A stretch of DNA of 64,000 nt from Mycolicibacterium holsaticum DSM 44478 = JCM 12374 (GCF_019645835.1 NZ_CP080998.1:4898001-4962000); one strand, 5' to 3'; shown: positions 47,538 to 58,494, counted from the stretch's first letter. Program-made: numbers and translations. Notes: generated by a model not told the origin, from the sequence alone.

Positions 47538-48413
47538 TCAGTTGTTGTCGCGCACCCGCGCCACCGCGGTGCGCAACGTTCGGATGATGAGCTCGGATGC
47601 GAGGTGGCGCTTGTAGTCGGCGCTGCCGCGCATGTCGCTGACCGGGTTGCACGCCTGCGCGGCGCCGCGGCCCGCCTCGGCGAACGACTCTTCGGTGGCC
47701 GGGCGCCCGGCCAGGCCCGCACCGACGGCGGCCAGCGCAGCCTCGTCGGTGTTCACCGCGGTCAGCCCGAGCCGGGCGGCGGCCAGGGTGTCACCCTCGA
47801 GGGTCACCGCGGCGCCTGCCGCGGTGACCGCCCAGTCGCCGACCCGCCGCTCCACCTTCGAGTACGCGCTGGAGCTGTGCGCGCGCCGCGGGATCCGGAC
47901 CTCGGTGAGCAGCTCGTTGTGGGCAAGCGCGGTCTCGTACGGGCCGGCCAGGAAATCGGCGATGGGGATCTCCCGCTCCCCCGCCGGGCCGCGGGCCACA
48001 CACACCGCGTCGAGCACCGTGCACACGGTCGTCAGATCCTCGGCGGGGTCGGCCTGACACAGCGATCCGCCGACGGTGCCGCGGTTGCGCACCACCGGGT
48101 CGGCGATCACTTTCTCGGCGTCCCGGAAAATCGGGCAGACCGCGGCGAGCGCATCGGATTCCAGCGCCTGCCGGTGCCGCGTCATCGCCCCGATGCGCAC
48201 CCTGGTCGGCTCGACCTCGATATAGCCGAGCTCGTTCACCAGGTCGTTGATGTCGACGAGGTATTCGGGGTTGGCGATGCGCAGCTTCATCATCGGCAGC
48301 AGGCTGTGCCCGCCGGCCACGACCATCGCGCCGTCTCCGAGGCGGTCCAGGAGTCCGACGGCGTGATCGACGCTGGTGGCACGTTCGTATTCGAATGGTC
48401 CGGGGACCTGCAT
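47538..48413 (-). CDS. coxM: CoxM, FAD subunit of CO dehydrogenase
   Basis: 291 residues with the two FAD signatures of the family, AGGHSLLPMMKLR and GTVGGSLCQADPAED. ATG at 48413 has GAGGA seven nt upstream and replaces an in-frame start at 48539 that would cover the operator region. First gene of the operon coxM-S-L-xdhC-mobA-D-G-E. Confidence 0.94.
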   Translation of the reverse strand: MQVPGPFEYERATSVDHAVGLLDRLGDGAMVVAGGHSLLPMMKLRIANPEYLVDINDLVNELGYIEVEPTRVRIGAMTRHRQALESDALAAVCPIFRDAEKVIADPVVRNRGTVGGSLCQADPAEDLTTVCTVLDAVCVARGPAGEREIPIADFLAGPYETALAHNELLTEVRIPRRAHSSSAYSKVERRVGDWAVTAAGAAVTLEGDTLAAARLGLTAVNTDEAALAAVGAGLAGRPATEESFAEAGRGAAQACNPVSDMRGSADYKRHLASELIIRTLRTAVARVRDNN

Positions 48414-48481
48414 GTGATCGTCCTCACACGGGATGGGCTGGGCCCCCAGTGTCGGTGTCTCTGACCTGGGCGTCAATAGGG

Positions 48482-48501
48482 AGTTAAGCGATCGCTTAAC
48501 T
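48482..48501. promoter_or_regulatory. Perfect 20-bp palindrome between coxM and lysR
   Basis: AGTTAAGCGATCGCTTAACT, with every base pair symmetrical. It lies 68 bp before coxM and 61 bp before the divergent lysR gene, the position expected of a binding site that controls both. It contains TTAA half-sites, but its even spacing is not the classical T-N11-A. Confidence 0.65.
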
Positions 48502-48550
48502 GGTGGGCCGACCTGGCTTCCGGCGGCGCGGCGCCCCACTGGGCTGGTAC

Positions 48551-48556
48551 TAGGCT
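48551..48556 (+). promoter_or_regulatory. -10 box TAGGCT of the lysR gene (leaderless)
   Basis: TAGGCT stands 6 nt before the GTG of the LysR gene, and there is no ribosome site; the same word and spacing occur at pta. Confidence 0.5.
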
Positions 48557-48562
48557 CACGTC

Positions 48563-49540
48563 GTGACCCCGGCTCAGCTTCGTGCCTTCTCGGCCGTCGT
48601 CAGGTTGGGCTCGGTGCGGGCGGCCGCCGAGGAGCTCGGCGTATCGGACGCAGGGATCTCGATGCACGTGGCGCAGCTGCGCAAAGAACTCGACGACCCG
48701 TTGTTCTCCAGGACCTCGGCGGGTCTGGCGTTCACCCCTGGCGGGCTGCGGCTGGCCAGCCGGGCCGTGGAGATCCTCGGCCTGCAGCAGCAGACGGCGA
48801 TCGAGGTCACCGAGGCCGCCCACGGCAGGCGGCTGCTGCGCATCGCGGCGTCGAGCGCGTTCGCCGAACACGCGGCGCCCGGCCTGATCGAGCTGTTCTC
48901 GTCGCGCGCGAAGGACCTTTCGGTGGAGCTGAGCGTGCATCCGACGAGTAGGTTTCGGGAGCTGATCGTTTCACGCGCGGTGGACATCGCGCTCGGTCGC
49001 GTCGCCGGCGATGTCGCCGGCCTCGACGACGGCTCGGTGGCCCTGCGGCCGTTCCTCAACTACCAGATCGTGACGGTGACCGCGCCCAACAGCCCGTTGG
49101 CGGCGTTCTCCGATGCGCCGCCACCGTTGTCGGCGCTGCACGAACAGCAGTGGATGCTCGGCCCGTCGGCGGGAAGCGTCGACGGTGAGATCGCGTCGAT
49201 GCTGGCGGATCTGGCGATCCCCGAGGAGCAGCAGCGGATCTTCCAGAGCGACGCCGCCGCGTTGGAAGAAGTGGCGCACGTCGGCGGCGTCAGCCTGGCG
49301 ATCGGTTTCGCCGTCGGTAAGGACCTGGCCGCGGGACGGCTGGTCCACATCAAGGGCCCGCGGCTACAGCGACCGGGCGAGTGGTGCGCGATGACGCTGC
49401 CGCCCGCGGCGCGCCAGCCCGCGGCCTCCGAGCTGGTCCGGTTCATCACGACGCCGCGATGTACGCAGGCGATGTTGCGCGGCGCCGGTGTCGGCGTGAC
49501 ACGGTTCCGGCCCAAGATCCACGTCACGCTCTGGAGCTAG
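48563..49540 (+). CDS. LysR family regulator, probable regulator of the cox operon
   Basis: 325 residues: N-terminal helix-turn-helix (LRAFSAVVRLGSVRAAAEEL, SDAGISMHVAQLRKELDD, LFSRTSAGLAFTPGG) and a C-terminal ligand-binding domain. It is divergent from coxM with a perfect palindrome between, the layout of an LTTR controlling its neighbour. Inducer unknown; the homologous place in M. tuberculosis is Rv0377. The 3' end overlaps nhaA by 4 bp (CTAG). Confidence 0.9.
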   Translation: MTPAQLRAFSAVVRLGSVRAAAEELGVSDAGISMHVAQLRKELDDPLFSRTSAGLAFTPGGLRLASRAVEILGLQQQTAIEVTEAAHGRRLLRIAASSAFAEHAAPGLIELFSSRAKDLSVELSVHPTSRFRELIVSRAVDIALGRVAGDVAGLDDGSVALRPFLNYQIVTVTAPNSPLAAFSDAPPPLSALHEQQWMLGPSAGSVDGEIASMLADLAIPEEQQRIFQSDAAALEEVAHVGGVSLAIGFAVGKDLAAGRLVHIKGPRLQRPGEWCAMTLPPAARQPAASELVRFITTPRCTQAMLRGAGVGVTRFRPKIHVTLWS

Positions 49541-51381
49541 CGAGCGGCCTCCAACGCGCGGATCAGGCTGGCGGCGTCCCACGGCCCCTTGTGCCGCTTG
49601 CCGTTGATGAAGAACGTCGGCGTCGCGTTGAGGTCCATCTCCTCGGCGTCCTGCGCGTCGTCGGTCACCCGGTGCAGCACCTTCGACGGCTGCACGCGCA
49701 CGTCCTGGTCGAACTGCTCGATGTCGCAGCCCGCGGCCACCGCGTAGCGGTACATGTCCGACCATTCCAGGTCGTCCTGGTGCGCGAACAGTTCGCGGCC
49801 CATCTCCCAGAACCTGTGCTGCAGCGCGGCCGCCTCACTGGCCCGCGCGGCATCGAAGGCCCGCGGGTGGGCCCGCTCCAGCGGCAGATGGCGCCACACG
49901 TAGCACAGCCGGTCGCCGAAATGTGCCAGGACTTCGTCGATGGCGCCGGTGGTGCGGCTGCAGAACGGGCATTCGAAGTCGCCGTACTCGACCAGGCTCA
50001 GCGGGGCGTCGGGATTGCCGCGCAGGTGATCGCGCTCGGGGTCGATCGGTCGAATCATCCTGAGCCCGACCGGTTCTGGTGGGCTGAGCCAGTCGGTGAT
50101 CCGGAATATCGCCCAGCCGAGGGCGAACGCCATCAGCGACGCGGCCAGCACGCCGATGCGGGCCTGATCCTGGCGGTCGGGGTCGGCGATCGCGATGTCG
50201 ACGATGAAAAGGGAGATGGTGAAGCCGATCCCGGACAGCGCGGCGCCGCCCGCCAACCGTTTGACCGTCAGCCCCGGCGCCAACTGCCCAAGGGGCCCGC
50301 GATGCATGAACCACGTCGCGCCGGTGATGCCGATGAACTTGCCGAACACCAACCCGGCGATGATGCCCCAGGTCAACGACGATCCGAACGCCTGGGCAAG
50401 GCTGGCGGCGTCCAGGTGCACACCGGCGTTGACCAACGCGAACAGCGGCAGCACGAAATACGACACGTACGGCCCGATGTCGGTCTGCAGCCGCTCGTTG
50501 ATCGAGATCGACTCGCGCAGCCTGCGCGCCGCGGTGCGGGCGTAGCGCGAGTTCGGCGACTGGCGGAACGCGCGGATCACCTCGATCGCCTGTTCGACGC
50601 TTTGCCGTTCGGGGGTGAAGACCGGGATCAGCAGCGCGACGGCGACGCCGGCCAGCGTCGGGTGGATACCCGCGACGGCCAGCGCCACCCACAACGCGAA
50701 CCCGAGCACCGCGTACGCCGGTCCGCGGGCCGCAGGCAGCAAGCGCACCATCGCGATCGCGACGATCAGTGCGACCGCCAGCGCCAGCGGTGCCACCTCG
50801 ATGCGGTCGGAGTAGAACACCGCGATGACGATCAGCGCGCCGACGTCGTCGACCACGGCCAGGGTCAGCAGGAAGATCCTCAGCCGCCCAGGAAATTTGG
50901 GTTTGATGATGGCCAGCGCGCCGATCAGGAACGCGGTGTCGGTGGAGATCACCACGCCCCACGCGTGCGCGTTTTCCCCCGACGAGTTGAACAGCACGAA
51001 AATGAGCGCGGGCAGTACCAGCCCGGCGATCGCGGCGACCACGGGCACCGCCGCCCGCGAGCGGTCGGTGAGCTCGCCGATCGTGAACTCGCGGGTGACT
51101 TCCAGGCCGACGATGAAGAAGAAGAACGTCATCAGGCCGTCGTTCACCAGATGCTTGACAGTCAGCTCGAAGTCGTTCGTCCCGAGCGTGACCCCGATGT
51201 GGGTGTCCAGCAGCGCCCAATAGCTGTGGTCCCACGGCGAATTCGCCCAGAGGATAGCGATGAGCGTGGCCGCCAGCAGCAGTGCCGCCGCGCTGTTCTC
51301 CCCGGTCCGTGACGCCCTGCCGTCGCGGCTGAACCGCGTGGGCAGCAGTCGGACGATCCGCGGTGCCGATTCGGCGATCAC
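49537..51381 (-). CDS. nhaA: NhaA Na+/H+ antiporter fused to a DsbA-like thioredoxin domain
   Basis: 614 residues. Residues 1 to about 430 are NhaA: LIAILWANSPW, FFFIVGLEVTREF, VISTDTAFLIGAL and LAVVDDVGALIVIAV with the paired Asp of the ion site. Residues from about 445 form a DsbA/thioredoxin domain with the redox motif CPFC at 471-474 and ATPTFFINGKRHKG. Such a fusion would put a disulfide-active domain on one face of the antiporter. GTG overlaps the stop of the GH76 gene (GTGA). Last gene of a five-gene operon. Confidence 0.94.
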   Translation of the reverse strand: MIAESAPRIVRLLPTRFSRDGRASRTGENSAAALLLAATLIAILWANSPWDHSYWALLDTHIGVTLGTNDFELTVKHLVNDGLMTFFFFIVGLEVTREFTIGELTDRSRAAVPVVAAIAGLVLPALIFVLFNSSGENAHAWGVVISTDTAFLIGALAIIKPKFPGRLRIFLLTLAVVDDVGALIVIAVFYSDRIEVAPLALAVALIVAIAMVRLLPAARGPAYAVLGFALWVALAVAGIHPTLAGVAVALLIPVFTPERQSVEQAIEVIRAFRQSPNSRYARTAARRLRESISINERLQTDIGPYVSYFVLPLFALVNAGVHLDAASLAQAFGSSLTWGIIAGLVFGKFIGITGATWFMHRGPLGQLAPGLTVKRLAGGAALSGIGFTISLFIVDIAIADPDRQDQARIGVLAASLMAFALGWAIFRITDWLSPPEPVGLRMIRPIDPERDHLRGNPDAPLSLVEYGDFECPFCSRTTGAIDEVLAHFGDRLCYVWRHLPLERAHPRAFDAARASEAAALQHRFWEMGRELFAHQDDLEWSDMYRYAVAAGCDIEQFDQDVRVQPSKVLHRVTDDAQDAEEMDLNATPTFFINGKRHKGPWDAASLIRALEAAR

Positions 51382-52478
51382 GTCTGGGAGACTGCGTGCG
51401 CGGCTTCCATCAACATCCAGCCGGCGAGCTGCACCGAAAGATCACGTTCGGGCACTTCGGACGCGTTGACGGCGCCCTCGACGAACTGTGCCTCTTTGCT
51501 TGCCGCCGTTGGCATCTCGGCGATGCGGTCCCAGAACGCGGCGAACAGCGGCAGCCCGTCGACGGTTTGGCGGTTGTTCCAGGCCGCCTGAGCGGAATCC
51601 AGCACCAGCGATCGGGCGGTGTCGCGCGCAGCGGCGTCCTGCGGGTCGTTTTGCGGCAGCATGGTGACCACCAACGCGAGGTAGCGGGCCAAAATTCCGT
51701 CGAACAGCCCGCCGTCGCCGCCGCCTGCGCCGCGGATCACCCCGCCCGGGGCCATGTGTTCCTTGACCGCGGCGACCAGCCGATGCACCCGTACCGCGTG
51801 GTCGGGGTCGTCGGTGCGCGCGGCGAGTTCGGTCTCCAGCCCCAGCACCACGCCCTGGCAGTACGTGTACTGGGCGCGCACCAGGGAGCCGGCCTTGATG
51901 CCGTCGAAGACCAGATGGGTCTCCGGGTCGATCAGCGTCTCCTCGATCCAGTCGGCCATCTGCTGTGCGCGCCGCAGCCGGTCGTCGTAACGGGCCAGGA
52001 AGATGCCAGCCGGGCCGTTGGCCGGGGCGTTGAAGAACTGGTCCTGTTTGCGCCACGGGATGCCGCCGCCGTCCTCGGGCACCCATGCGTTGACGAACTG
52101 GTCGGCCAGCTTCTTCTGCGCCCTGGGCTGGGCGACACCGGCCAGCCGCTCGGCGCGCTCCAGCGCCAGCGCCAGCCAGGCCATGTCGTCGTAGTAGTCG
52201 TTGACCCAGCCGGTGTTTCGCAGCCAGTGCGCCCGGATCTGCCGGCGGATCTCCGTCTGCCGCTCGGGCCGGGGGTCGCGGACCTGCGCGTCGACCAGGT
52301 TGTCGATCAAGTGGGCCTGCCACCAGTAATGCCAGGTGCCGAACCATTGTTGTTTGCGCGCCGCCGGCCAGGCGACCACACCGAGTTGGGTGCCCGGCAT
52401 CCCCCACAGTCGTTTCAGGTGTCGTCGTTCGATCGCGGCTTCGGCGCTGGCGGCGCGGTTGGCCCATACCTGATCCAT
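51378..52478 (-). CDS. GH76 family glycoside hydrolase, cytosolic
   Basis: 366 residues of an (alpha/alpha)6 fold. The block NTGWVNDYYDDMAWLALALE carries the paired Asp that in GH76 alpha-1,6-mannanases are catalytic; FGTWHYWWQAHLIDN and YCQGVVLGLETELA are also family-like. No signal peptide is seen with ATG at 52478, so it should act inside the cell, unlike most GH76 mannanases. The frame is open to 52673, but that part overlaps the methyltransferase gene. Possible substrate: mannose-containing glycolipids or oligosaccharides. Confidence 0.85.
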   Translation of the reverse strand: MDQVWANRAASAEAAIERRHLKRLWGMPGTQLGVVAWPAARKQQWFGTWHYWWQAHLIDNLVDAQVRDPRPERQTEIRRQIRAHWLRNTGWVNDYYDDMAWLALALERAERLAGVAQPRAQKKLADQFVNAWVPEDGGGIPWRKQDQFFNAPANGPAGIFLARYDDRLRRAQQMADWIEETLIDPETHLVFDGIKAGSLVRAQYTYCQGVVLGLETELAARTDDPDHAVRVHRLVAAVKEHMAPGGVIRGAGGGDGGLFDGILARYLALVVTMLPQNDPQDAAARDTARSLVLDSAQAAWNNRQTVDGLPLFAAFWDRIAEMPTAASKEAQFVEGAVNASEVPERDLSVQLAGWMLMEAAHAVSQT

Positions 52479-52492
52479 GTGTCGATCCTGCC

Positions 52493-53134
52493 CTACCAGG
52501 CCTTGGTAATGTCCCCGTGTTGGGTGATCCAGGTGTGCATGGCGATGCCCGCGGCGACCCCGGCGTTGATGCTGCGGGTGGACCCGAACTGGGCGATCGA
52601 CACGGTCAGCGCCGCCCCCGCGCTGGCGTCGTCGGTGATACCCGGCCCCTCTTGACCGAAGATCATCAGGCACTCCCGCGGCAGCGTCGTGTCTTCGATG
52701 CGTGCGGCGCCTGGCACGTTGTCGACGGCGACGACGGTCAACCCGGCGTCGGCGGCGAACGCCAGCAGTTCGGCGGTGGTGTCGTGGTGCCGCAGCCGCT
52801 GGTAGCGGTCGGTCACCATGGCTCCGCGCCGGTTCCAGCGGCGCCTGCCGACGATGTGCACGGTGTCGACGGCGAACGCGTTGGCGGTGCGTACGACGGC
52901 GCCGATGTTGGCGTCGTTGCCGAAGTTCTCGATCGAGATGTGCAGCGGGTGGCGCCGCTGGTCGATGTCGGCGATGATCGCCTCACGCGTCCAATAGCGG
53001 TACGCGTCAACGACGTTGCGGGTGTCGCCGTCGCGCAGCAGCGCGGGGTCGTAGCGGTCGTCCTCGGGCGGCGGGCCCTGCCACGGGCCGACACCGGGGC
53101 TCTGGCCCCATTCGGTCGGGCCCGGCTCATCCAT
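52493..53134 (-). CDS. TrmH/SpoU family RNA 2'-O-methyltransferase
   Basis: 213 residues with the three SPOUT motifs: ENFGNDANIGAVVRTANAF, LMIFGQEGPGI and STRSINAGVAAGIAMHTW, forming the knotted SAM site. It methylates a ribose in tRNA or rRNA; the exact target is not clear. It starts within the end of the lipoprotein gene (8-bp overlap). Corresponds in position to Rv0380c. Confidence 0.92.
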   Translation of the reverse strand: MDEPGPTEWGQSPGVGPWQGPPPEDDRYDPALLRDGDTRNVVDAYRYWTREAIIADIDQRRHPLHISIENFGNDANIGAVVRTANAFAVDTVHIVGRRRWNRRGAMVTDRYQRLRHHDTTAELLAFAADAGLTVVAVDNVPGAARIEDTTLPRECLMIFGQEGPGITDDASAGAALTVSIAQFGSTRSINAGVAAGIAMHTWITQHGDITKAW

Positions 53135-54026
53135 CGACGGTCCACAGCCCGGCGTGGGTGCCGATCACCGATACGGTGCTGTACAGCAGCGCCTGGTTGA
53201 TCTCGCCCTGCGGGCACAGCGACACCCGCACCTGCACCGCGTCGCGCGACGCGTCGGGCAGCACCAACACCGAGGCGCCGTACACGTCGCAGGCGTGGCT
53301 CAACCCCGGCGCCGGCAGCGTCGGGGACACCAGCACCATCGTCGGACCGCCCCTGCGTTGCGAGGCTTCGCGGTATTGCTCTGCCAGCCCGCTGATCTCG
53401 AGTCCGAGCAGCATGTAGCCGTTGCCCTGGAAGGCGTTGGGATCGCCAAGCGCGGTCGGGTTGAGCATGGTGCCGTCGGCGCGGAACGCGTCGATGCTCG
53501 TCGTCTTGATGGACAGCCCGGTCTCGTTGTCCTTGGTCGCCGGCAACCCGACCGGAAACGCCGCGGGATAGGCCGTCGTCGTACCGGCGATCCGGTCGTG
53601 CGGCGAGTACACGTAGACCCCGCGCACCTGCACCAGGTCCCGGTGCGGGCCGAGGCACACCGTGCCCGATATCCGGTCCGGTGATGACGCCGAGACTGGT
53701 TGCACTGCAAGGTTGGTCACGTCACGGCAGCCGCCGATCGCGTTGGCCTCGATCGGATGCGCCAGCGCACCGTAGAGGCCGAACCTGATGTCCTCGGGTT
53801 TCGCGTGCGGGGCGTCCGGTTGGGCCGGGGCGGCGTCGACGTCGATCAACACGTGGTCGCCGTCGACGCGCAGGTTGGACACCGACATGTTCCAGCCCAG
53901 CACGGCAAGCGATTCGCCGACGGCGGTGGTCTGTGCGGCGTAGGGAGATTCGAGCCGGTCGTCATTGGAGCACGCCGAGGCCGCGACGACGACAATCGCT
54001 GCCAGCGTCGCGATCAGCGCGCGCAC
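53127..54026 (-). CDS. Putative lipoprotein, mycobacterial conserved
   Basis: 299 residues. The N-terminus (LIATLAAIVVVAASACSNDD) is a lipoprotein signal peptide with Cys19 in ASAC. The mature part is a secreted beta-rich domain without a named family; six Cys suggest disulfides. GTG start, 12 bp after the SDR stop. The position fits Rv0381c. Function unknown. Confidence 0.8.
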   Translation of the reverse strand: MRALIATLAAIVVVAASACSNDDRLESPYAAQTTAVGESLAVLGWNMSVSNLRVDGDHVLIDVDAAPAQPDAPHAKPEDIRFGLYGALAHPIEANAIGGCRDVTNLAVQPVSASSPDRISGTVCLGPHRDLVQVRGVYVYSPHDRIAGTTTAYPAAFPVGLPATKDNETGLSIKTTSIDAFRADGTMLNPTALGDPNAFQGNGYMLLGLEISGLAEQYREASQRRGGPTMVLVSPTLPAPGLSHACDVYGASVLVLPDASRDAVQVRVSLCPQGEINQALLYSTVSVIGTHAGLWTVDG

Positions 54027-54038
54027 GTACGTCCGGAT

Positions 54039-54827
54039 CTAGGTTCTATTCCGGCCACGCCCAACAACTTTCGTCATGGCCCGCACCAGGCGCCGGGGCA
54101 CCACCCGGCCGCCGGTGGTGAGCGCCTTGTACTGCAGCCCGGGAACGATCACGACCTTGTTCTTCTTGTCGTCCTTGCCGATGTGGGCCATCGTGTCGCG
54201 CACCACGTCGTCGACCTGCAGCCACAGGAACGACGGTGTGCCGCTCATCTCGATGCCGGCGCGCTCGTGGAACTCGGTGCGGATGAACCCCGGGCACAGC
54301 GCGTACACACCGACGCCGGTGCCGCCCAGCCCGTTGGCCAACCCCTCGGAGAACGCGATCACCCACGCCTTCGACGCCGAGTATGTCGACCCGCGGCCGG
54401 GGAGCAGACCGGCCACGCTGGCGACGTTGATGACGGTTCCTTCGCGCGCGGCCAGCATCGCGGGCAGCGCGGCGTGGGTGAGCTGCATGACCGCGGTGAC
54501 GTTGACGTCGAGCTGAGACTGCAACAACGCGTAGTCGGCGGTCCAGAACTCGCCGGAGGTACCGAACCCGGCGTTGTTGACCAGCACCCGCACCCCACCG
54601 GCGAGCCGGTCGGCCACCTTGGCCCGGTCGGCCGCCTGGGCCAGATCGGCGACGAGCACTTCCACACCCGCGCCGGCCTCGTCGTGCAGTTCGGCGGCGA
54701 GGCGCTCGAGGCGCTGGGCGTCCCTGGCCACCAGGACCAGGTCGTAGCCGTCGATGGCGTACCTACGCGCGAAGCCCGCGCCGAGGCCCGACGTCGGCCC
54801 AGTGATCAGCGCGACAGGACGTGACAT
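54039..54827 (-). CDS. Short-chain dehydrogenase/reductase
   Basis: A 262-residue classical SDR: TGPTSGLGAGFA cofactor loop, LVNNAGFGTSGE, VASVAGLLPGRGSTYSASKAW with the catalytic Ser, Tyr and Lys. An Arg after strand 2 (LVARDAQRLE) suggests NADP(H). It resembles mycobacterial SDRs that reduce fatty or mycolic-type ketones (CmrA-like), a weak resemblance. ATG at 54827 is set by TACCCT seven nt upstream. First gene of the operon running to nhaA. In M. tuberculosis I recall pyrE near this place; it is not seen here. Confidence 0.88.
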   Translation of the reverse strand: MSRPVALITGPTSGLGAGFARRYAIDGYDLVLVARDAQRLERLAAELHDEAGAGVEVLVADLAQAADRAKVADRLAGGVRVLVNNAGFGTSGEFWTADYALLQSQLDVNVTAVMQLTHAALPAMLAAREGTVINVASVAGLLPGRGSTYSASKAWVIAFSEGLANGLGGTGVGVYALCPGFIRTEFHERAGIEMSGTPSFLWLQVDDVVRDTMAHIGKDDKKNKVVIVPGLQYKALTTGGRVVPRRLVRAMTKVVGRGRNRT

Positions 54828-54834
54828 GCCTAAG

Positions 54835-54840
54835 AGGGTA
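54835..54840 (-). promoter_or_regulatory. -10 box TACCCT of the SDR-to-nhaA operon (leaderless)
   Basis: On the minus strand TACCCT lies 7 nt before the ATG at 54827, and no Shine-Dalgarno is seen. The box sits just behind the stop of the preceding gene. Confidence 0.45.
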
Positions 54841-54841
54841 C

Positions 54842-55702
54842 TTACCGCTGGTAGTGCGGTGACTGCCGTCCGTTGCGCGCCGACGGCGGCCGTCGGATGC
54901 CTTCCGGGCGGCCAGGCGGCTGCGGGTAGCGAGCCGCCTCCGGGCGGGCGGGCGGGAGGGATTCCGCGCGACCCTGCGCAGGCTCGGCGCGGCCGGCAGC
55001 CATCTCCGCGCGCGGTGGGGCGGGAGCCAATGGACGGCTCGGTGAGCCGCTGCGGCGGGCCAGCGCGGCCTGGCCGGCCTGCGCACCGGGCTGCGGCGTC
55101 GGCGGCAGCACCCGCAGCAGGTCGTTGAACTGGCGCACCGTGCGCAGCCCCTCGTCCCACTGCGCGCGGGTGCTGGTGACCGGCATGGACACCAACGTCC
55201 AGTGCTCCTCGTTCCACATGATCTCCGCGCAGTCCGGGGCGGTGTGGGCGAACGTCACCATCCGCCGGTCACACGCGCGACGCGCGGCGTCGAGGTTGGT
55301 CGAGTAGACCATGCGCGGGCCGATCGCGCCGAGCAGCCAGATGTCGTTCTCGCGGGGCTCTTTGATTCCCTTGAGGCGCAGGTCGACGACGACGTTGGTG
55401 CCCACCTTGCGGTGCAGCGCGATCACCGTCGCGACGTCCTCGAGGTCGAAGATGAACACCGCCTCGCCGCGGATCTGGCCGAGCACGACGTTCTTGGCGG
55501 TGACATCGCCGACCGTCGACATCACGCCGCGCTTCCAGCGCTTGAGGATGTCCGACGACTCGTGCTCGTAGTCGAACCCGTGCGACTTGGCCCACGACTT
55601 GCGTCGTCGACCCAGCCCGCGTCGACGGTCGATGTCGACGTACAGCAGCACCGCCGCACCCACGAAACAGAGTGCGGACAGCGTGAACCAAAGCGGCACC
55701 AT
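54842..55702 (-). CDS. Membrane-anchored conserved protein (Rv0383-like)
   Basis: 286 residues: an N-terminal membrane helix (LWFTLSALCFVGAAVLLYV), a conserved cytosolic domain of about 170 residues (GFDYEHESSDILKRWKRG, VFIFDLEDVATVIALHRK) and a disordered C-terminal tail rich in Pro, Arg and Ala. No known domain was recognised. ATG at 55702 follows the word TAGGCT by 7 nt. It is next to clpB, as Rv0383c is. Function unknown. Confidence 0.82.
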   Translation of the reverse strand: MVPLWFTLSALCFVGAAVLLYVDIDRRRGLGRRRKSWAKSHGFDYEHESSDILKRWKRGVMSTVGDVTAKNVVLGQIRGEAVFIFDLEDVATVIALHRKVGTNVVVDLRLKGIKEPRENDIWLLGAIGPRMVYSTNLDAARRACDRRMVTFAHTAPDCAEIMWNEEHWTLVSMPVTSTRAQWDEGLRTVRQFNDLLRVLPPTPQPGAQAGQAALARRSGSPSRPLAPAPPRAEMAAGRAEPAQGRAESLPPARPEAARYPQPPGRPEGIRRPPSARNGRQSPHYQR

Positions 55703-55709
55703 TACGGTC

Positions 55710-55715
55710 AGCCTA
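55710..55715 (-). promoter_or_regulatory. -10 box TAGGCT of the Rv0383-like gene (leaderless)
   Basis: TAGGCT on the minus strand, 7 nt from the ATG at 55702; no ribosome site. Confidence 0.45.
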
Positions 55716-55776
55716 CTTGCAGATGCGGCCAAATCCCGAACTCGGATTGGTCACGGTCCCGCATCCGAAGCGCGAG

Positions 55777-55826
55777 CAGACACAAAATCGCATTCCTGAC
55801 GGTGTGTCAGTGCGATTTTGTGTCTG
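55777..55826 (-). terminator. Long hairpin downstream of clpB
   Basis: CAGACACAAAATCGCA (55777-55792) pairs with TGCGATTTTGTGTCTG (55811-55826), and an inner CTGAC/GTCAG extends it across a 3-nt bulge. It begins 37 bp after the clpB stop and stands before the next gene on the same strand, as expected for its terminator. No T-run. Confidence 0.65.
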
Positions 55827-55862
55827 TCGCCAGCTTGCGCGGGGGCCCACGGCGGGAAGAAC

Positions 55863-58442
<2,580 letters not shown>

Positions 58443-58494
58443 GACAGTCCTCCGTTCGTTGCGAAAGGGGTAGAAAAAGCCTTGTCGCGATGTT

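Noticed and set aside
54842..55128. Plus-strand frame opposite the Pro-rich tail of the Rv0383-like protein
   Set aside because: Low-complexity Gly/Arg/Pro sequence that mirrors the disordered tail.
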